From the NCBI GenBank assembly GCA_020543525.1, contig JAHYIO010000031.1, positions 992,001-1,056,000 of the forward strand: 64,000 nt of DNA, read 5' to 3'. Of this stretch, positions 58,316 through 64,000 are shown piece after piece (within the stretch, counting starts at the first letter, position 1; each line of letters starts with the position of its first letter). Source of the stretch: Coriolopsis trogii. Taxonomy: Eukaryota; Basidiomycota; Agaricomycetes; Polyporales; Polyporaceae. The position numbers and the translations under genes were made by a program. The notes beneath the pieces were generated by a model that was not told the origin of the DNA, searched no databases, and saw nothing but the letters and a program-made list of their open reading frames with translations.

Positions 58316-60543
58316 CTACGACGTCCAAGACTCAATCGTATCGTGTGACTCCTGTGATCCTGAACGACCAGACCAATGTTCTTCTATCTCATCATCCTCG
58401 GCGTCTAGCGGTTCCTGCGGGCTACCTGAAGATTTGGGTGCAGTTGGGCTGCTGCGATCCTCGATCGTATCGTTCATGGAATCCCGAGTCGCTGGATTAT
58501 CGCGAGGTCTTACGCCGTCCGTACCTGATGATGCTGAGGTGGCTATATGCTTGCCTGAGCGATTGCGCGTGGTCTGTAGCAGGTGCTCAACTCTGGTTGT
58601 ATTCAAGGCGTCATGGCAGGACCGGTGCACTCACAGCAGGAGTTCCACCAGTTGCTGGGTGCGAGACCATTGCCACCGCCTGCGGCAGACTAAAGCCTTC
58701 CTGAGGATCAGTATCCCCGTTAGTAGAGTGTTCGCTTGCACCAGAGGAACCTCGGAGAGGAGAGATGAAAATGCCGGGAGCGGGGGCGAATGGTGTCCGC
58801 GAGGGCGCCTCGGATTGGAGTCGACTTGGCGAGCGAGAAGAGCCTAGAGGATATTCATCCCCTAGAACAGGTGTGAGATTATTGCTGGAGACTACACTCG
58901 CGACTCTTACCTACTTGCTCTCCCGAGACTGATGCGTCAGCTACAGGTGCGTCTTGTGGCGGGACTATCCACACGAACGTTCCATTATGATCACTTTCAT
59001 CCAGTCGATGCTTTTGTCGTTCGTAGGTTGAGAAGGGGCGTTGAACAGTGTCAGCAGGTCGTGGCGAGTACGGGCCGCCAGGCGACGGCATTCGATGTTC
59101 GGCAATTTCGGAAGACCCGGGTGAGTGCGCGAGCTGTAGGAGTGGACGTTTCGGGGAATCTGGGGTCTGTTGAGCAGGCTGACTCCAGAATACATCCTCG
59201 GAGTCTGGCTCTGCACGACAGGGAGAGGGAGATAGATCGGGAACGATGCCTGCTCGATCAAACCTTTCCCATCTGAAGCCGAGCGCCGCATAGTCCGTTG
59301 CGATGGCCACAAGTTCATGAAGTCCGTGCTGAGATGGGGATATAGGAAGACTCTGAGGGGATGCCATAGATGTTTTGGCCGGAATCAGACAGTTGCTTGA
59401 CGAGCTGGAGGATTCGCGGTTTGCCGAAACCATAGGACTGTAGAAGAGAGTAGGCGAGGATGCGGTCAAAGGGTGATGATCAGAGTTACGTGAAGCCCCA
59501 CGATCGTGGTGACCCTGGGGCCCAATGTTCTTGAAAGCCAGCGTAGGACCCGGTGTCGAAAAAGGTTGTATCTGAACATCTTGGTACGGCTGAGTCTGTA
59601 CAAGGGAAGCGATAGCAGTCGCAGGAGCCATGGTGTAAGTGGCACTAGAATAAGCAGGCGAGTAGGTTCCTTGAGAAGGTCCACCGTGATCTTGGGTGGT
59701 CGAAGAGGGCTCCATCGCCATATATCGAGATGTAAGCAATTCATACACAGTCGAGTTAGCGACGTCAGTAAAGCTGCGTTGGAAGGGATGTGTCGAGCGC
59801 GGAGAGGATGCCAGAAGAGATGATCCACGCGCAGCGGGTCCAGGGGTAGAGAAGGGAAGTACATGAGGTGCAGATGCACATTCGGCGAGCCAATCACTCT
59901 GGTGTGAAGTATGCGTAGTTCGCAACGGAACATCGTATTGATTATCGACAAGCCTCCGGTCCGGCATGGAGACGAATGCGAAATCGCCAGGGTCGCCATA
60001 TGCAGGGAGAGGTGCATCGGTTTTGGTGAAGGCAAAAGGTGATTCCTCTGAGGAATCCGCCACCAGAGTGTCAGAGCTTCTATCAGGAGCCAAAGTGTTA
60101 TCGTGGTCCGATGGGTCCTTGTCGGCAAGCAGATGGCGAAGAGGGTGTGCAGAATCTAAGGTCCCGATTGCTCCTTCTAGCCATGACGGGAGAGGATCAA
60201 CAGAAGCCCCCAATTCAGTTGCTGCATTCTGGTCAAGAAAGGTCGAGCGGTCGAAAGGATCTTGCCCTAGCGAGGACGTCCCCGAAACATGTCTCTTGGA
60301 AACAGAGTCGTGCTGACACAGACTCGATTCCTCGGCTGCCTGTTGATTGTCGTATATCATGGCGGAAGAAGACGAGGCTTCTCGTCGACGATTGATAAGG
60401 CCTGCATGGGAGGAACCGGGTGAAGGCGGATGCATGACGTTCACAGTTCGAAACATGTTGTCGAAGCGAGAATTGAGACCCTCGACCCGTTGGCGTTTCG
60501 TCGGTCGGGGAGATACTGGTATGACGCTCAATGAGAGCGCCAT
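58316..60543 (-). CDS. Large disordered protein of unknown function
   Basis: The main exon encodes about 550 residues of Ser/Pro/Gln/His-rich sequence without a recognisable domain. Two extra C-terminal exons are supported by clean phases: a phase-1 intron with donor near 58909 joins to GDEYPLGSSRSPSRLQSEAP and GIFISPLRGSSGAS, and a 61-nt intron (gtgagtgcac...ctgctacag) joins PA to TTRNRSGKHIATSAS, ending GSQESHDTIESWTS. The N-terminus contains PTKRQRVEGLNSRFDNMFR, whose KRQR patch could be a nuclear signal. A repeated FSTPGP motif occurs near residues 240 and 330. The start could be 60567 (MTHRIHET) or 60543 (MALSLSV); I used the latter. Confidence 0.55.
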
Positions 60544-60567
60544 TGTTTCATGGATACGGTGCGTCAC

Positions 60568-61145
60568 TCACATGTTCCCCTCCGATCGCTGGGTAATGCC
60601 CGGATACTTCAGTATCGTGCACAAGGACCACCCTGAGTAGGGATTCTCATCTCACCGGGCGGGTCTGAGGCCATTCAGTAAAAGTCTGTTGTCATCGAGC
60701 AGAGTCGTACGCCTTTTGCGCGCATACATGATCCCGAGATCGGATATGGACGAGCTGGTGGTCGGGAGACAAGAGACGCGTCGACGCGTCGCGTGCATAG
60801 ACGCGTCTTGTAATTCCAAGCGCGTCATGGGCGTCTGAGTGGTTCTCTCGGTTCGCCATCGCTCCTGCCGATCTCGCAATACGATGTACCATTCACCCTT
60901 GTTCGGGGGATTGACTTGCCCATAATCGGCGTATATACTCAACGCCTGAAAGTCTCTGCTGCGCACCCCGACGGCGTTTAACCCTCATACCTTCCAGCTC
61001 ATTTTCTACGTCGTGTCCTAGCCGCAGTAAATGGCTGACTATATCGTGTGATGACGACGATTACGTGCCACCCCGAAGCCGGACTCACGACCTCCTACTT
61101 ACTTATCGCGCGGTCGTTCAGCGAGACCCCGTCATATCCCTCCTC
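60568..61145. other. Divergent promoter region
   Basis: Upstream region of the disordered-protein gene (minus) and the gamma-glutamyltranspeptidase gene (plus). A TATATAC element at 60932-60938 could serve the plus gene. No exon supported. Confidence 0.4.
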
Positions 61146-63510
61146 ATGCTAAAGCCCGGAATCATCGCAGACCCGTATTCTGGTCCCCTCCAGCACATCC
61201 CGGGACGGAAGCGTCGTTCTGTCTGGCTGTATGCTCTGGTTGCTGTCTGCTTGGGCTATCTCCTCTACGAGACGCTCCCTCACGTCTCTCTTCCGACCCA
61301 TATCTGCCTGCCAGGCAGCTCTCGCAAACGCGTACCATCTGGGTCCGGCAATCCTGCGTACATTGTACGAGCCACACATGGTGCTGTTGCGAGCGAGAAT
61401 GAGAAGTGCTCGGACATTGGCGTCAACATCATGAAGGCAGGAGGGAACGCAGTGGATGCCGCGGTTGGTACCACTCTCTGCATTGGTGTGGTGAACATGT
61501 TCTCGTGAGTATTGCTTGACGGCCTTGCCAGTGGTGGATCTCATAGGCTGAGCGCATCTCATCCAAGCTCCGGCATTGGTGGTGGAGGCTTCATGACCGT
61601 TCGCGTACCCCCCACAACCCCTGGAGGTTCCTCCGAGGTCTTCAGCATTGACTTCCGGGAGACCGCGCCTGCGCTGAGCAATAAGACGATGTACGTCAAT
61701 GACCCGTTGGCGTCGCGTTGGGGCGGATTGTCCGTTGGTGTTCCTGGTGAGTTGCGCGGCCTTGAAGAAGCTCACAAGCGGTGGGGGAAACTACCGTGGA
61801 AGACACTTGTTCAGCCTGCCGCTGAGCTGGCGAAAGGTTGGGTCGTGCAGCCAGAGCTCGCGCGTAGATTAGAAGTGAGTGCGCCATCTTACCGTGAAGG
61901 ATGTCTTCATGACAAACTTGCAGATGTTCTCGCCATTGATGCTCAACGCACCCGATTGGCAAGCCATCTTTGCACCTGAGGGACACCTACTTAAAGCAGG
62001 CGACATAATACACCGGACGAACTTGTCAAGGACACTGCAGACAATCGCAGCAGAAGGTCCAGAAGCCTTTTACAAAGGTCCAATAGCAGACGCCATCGTG
62101 AATAAGGTTCGCGACACCGGAGGCATCCTTTCACACGAAGATCTCGAGAATTACGAGGTGCAGGTGAAGCACGCGCTGCAGGGGTCATACCGCGGTCGCA
62201 AGGTTTACACGCCACACGCTCCGACTTCAGGCCCTGTTCTCATCCACATGCTGAATGTAATGGAGCATTACCCAGAATTGCTCGGCGATGGACGCACGGT
62301 GCTGAATGTCCACAGACTCGTGGAGGCTATGAAATGTGCGTATCCGTCAACCGACCATTACATGTTAGCTTGCTGATTCCTATCCTAGTTGGTTTTGCTG
62401 CTCGGTATGTCATATGCATGCTCAAGACCACATTGTCTGACAGGAGGCGTAGGACGAGGATCGGGGATCCTGCATTCCATGACCAGGTCGAGCGTATCCT
62501 TGAGATACCTACCGAGGAATACGCTGACGCAGTTTTCGCGAATATCACTGACGTAGGTGACGATTGGACTGTGACTGTCTCCACTTGCTGACGCATGTAT
62601 AGGACCGCACACACTCACCGGAGTATTACAATCCGATCTACGACGTTGTCGTCGACCATGGAACAGTGAGTGATATGACCTTCTTGAGTGTGTGCATGGA
62701 GTTCATATGGGTTCATGATCAGAGTCATTCCTCCATTGTGGACAAAGATGGCATGGCTGTCTCATTAACGACAACCGTGAACCTGGTCTTTGGATCTGCC
62801 GTCATGGACCCCGTGACTGGGGTCATTCTGAACGATGAGGTTTGTGAGATGCCATGCGTATGGATGTGTGGCACATTTCGGGCTCACGCGATCACAGATG
62901 GACGATTTCTCCACACCCGGAACACCCAATGCATTCGGACTCTACCCTTCGCCATGTATGTAGACACACGCGCAAGTCCTTTCGTTCACCACTGACAACT
63001 CTGCAGACAACTACCCTGAACCTGGGAAGCGACCATTGTCATCCACTACGCCCACGATCTTAGAGCATGAGGATGGGTCGTTCTATGCAGCCATAGGAGG
63101 CTCTGGCGGCTCTCGCATTTTTCCGGCGGTCTTCCAGGTGCTCTTGAACCTGGACTGGGGCATGGACGTGAGTGCTGCCATTGAGTACGGTCGTCTCCAC
63201 GATCAACTCTTCCCGACCATGGTGGATGCGGACGACACCTTGCCACCTGATGTCATTGAGGGGCTGAAGGAAAGAGGGCACAACGTCACCGGTGAGTCCT
63301 GCTTCAGGCGTTTGTTCGGATGCTCGCTGACAGGGCCTAGTGGCGAGTTCGACTCGCATAGCTGCTGTCATCCAGGCTGTAGCCAAATTCAACAGCACTA
63401 TATACGGTGAGTGTGCTGTTGATGCTCTACCGGCATGAAATGGCTCATGACTTTGTACAACGACAGCTGCAAGCGATTCGAGGAAGAACGGCATCGCAGC
63501 GGGCTATTAA
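61146..63510 (+). CDS. Gamma-glutamyltranspeptidase
   Basis: Type II membrane enzyme that cleaves glutathione gamma-glutamyl bonds, probably at the vacuole or surface. A basic N-terminus precedes one signal-anchor ([19 protein letters not shown]). The precursor has [88 protein letters not shown], and the autocatalytic Thr in [19 protein letters not shown] with [17 protein letters not shown]. The end has [20 protein letters not shown] and RKNGIAAGY. Introns include 61505-61568, 61873-61920, one about 62335-62393 and several short ones. Length is as expected for the family. Start at MLKPGIIAD gives the anchor. Confidence 0.9.
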
Positions 63511-64000
63511 CTCTATGCGTTATTGTAGTGACCCATTCTAGACCATGCATACCACTACCACACATACTGCATGACGGGTTTTTTGTCATGTATGGCTGTC
63601 CTGGATCCAAGCCACAGACTCAGACACGAGGTATAGGTACCCGTCGAGATGCGGTCCGGGACATATACTTCTTGTCACGTGTACGTGATTCTCTGTTCCA
63701 CACTCCAACACGGTTACTCTTCTTCCTCTTCTCTACTTCTGTCCTACCTTCCAGTACCTTGCGACCAGAATCGTGGCTTTGTGCCGGACAGATGGAACGA
63801 ATAGCTGGTTCCAAGACGCTCACGGGACCCTTGGGAGCATGCCTTAGGCGGGATAAACCCCGCTTAAATACTCGCGGTCCGCGCGCGAAGTAATGCCGAA
63901 ACGAGGTCCTGATGACCTCTATGTGATTCACTAATAGATCGCACAGGTATAAGAGACGGCGATGTCTACGTGGACTCTTGGTACATTCTCCATCCACTGT
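63511..64000. other. Right-edge region
   Basis: No supported exon. A 125-codon minus frame (63620-63997) is Arg-rich with no domain and is not called. Confidence 0.4.

Overview
The window is a gene-dense stretch of nuclear DNA from a filamentous basidiomycete, most likely an agaricomycete of the polypore type. The evidence is short GT-AG introns (mostly 50-60 nt) interrupting nearly every gene, GC-rich coding sequence, very short intergenic spacers, and several families that look typical of Agaricomycetes (secreted GH16 and GH17-like enzymes, a sedolisin protease, F-box/LRR proteins, divergent kinase-like proteins). The lineage is inferred from memory of these families; no database was consulted. 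About 29 protein-coding genes are supported, and most exon-intron structures were joined by hand from splice signals and reading-frame phase.

Layout: 1.1-2.6 kb, an intronless mannosyl-3-phosphoglycerate synthase. 2.8-15.0 kb, a wall/secretion region: two paralogous secreted GH17-like enzymes in opposite orientation flank a small mitochondrial-type helical protein, a GPI-anchored GH16 beta-glucanase and a large gelsolin-type cytoskeletal protein. 15.1-15.3 kb, the probable 5' end of a copia-type LTR element. 16-24 kb, a nuclear-looking zinc-finger-like protein, a second mitochondrial helical protein, a sedolisin (S53) protease and an F-box/LRR protein with an intron-containing 5' leader. 24.9-28.6 kb, a fumarate reductase fused to cytochrome b5 and a nicotinamide riboside kinase-like enzyme.

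29.0-33.6 kb holds the least familiar genes: a possible PAXX/XRCC4-like end-joining factor, a tandem pair from a small membrane-protein family (the second copy cut short by a stop codon), and a small orphan protein. 34.1-41.9 kb: an amino-acid permease, a tandem pair of divergent kinase-like proteins and a headless transmembrane fragment. 42.4-49.0 kb: signal peptide peptidase, then two tail-to-tail SSU1-type sulfite/anion efflux paralogs. 50.2-56.2 kb: type II phosphatidylinositol 4-kinase, Cus2/Tat-SF1 splicing factor and a complex I accessory subunit. 57.0-63.5 kb: two proteins of unknown function and a gamma-glutamyltranspeptidase.

There is no secondary-metabolite cluster, CRISPR array, rRNA or clear tRNA. 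The strongest candidates for new biology are the PAXX-like factor, the tandem small membrane proteins, the two mitochondrial helical proteins and the mannosylglycerate enzyme.
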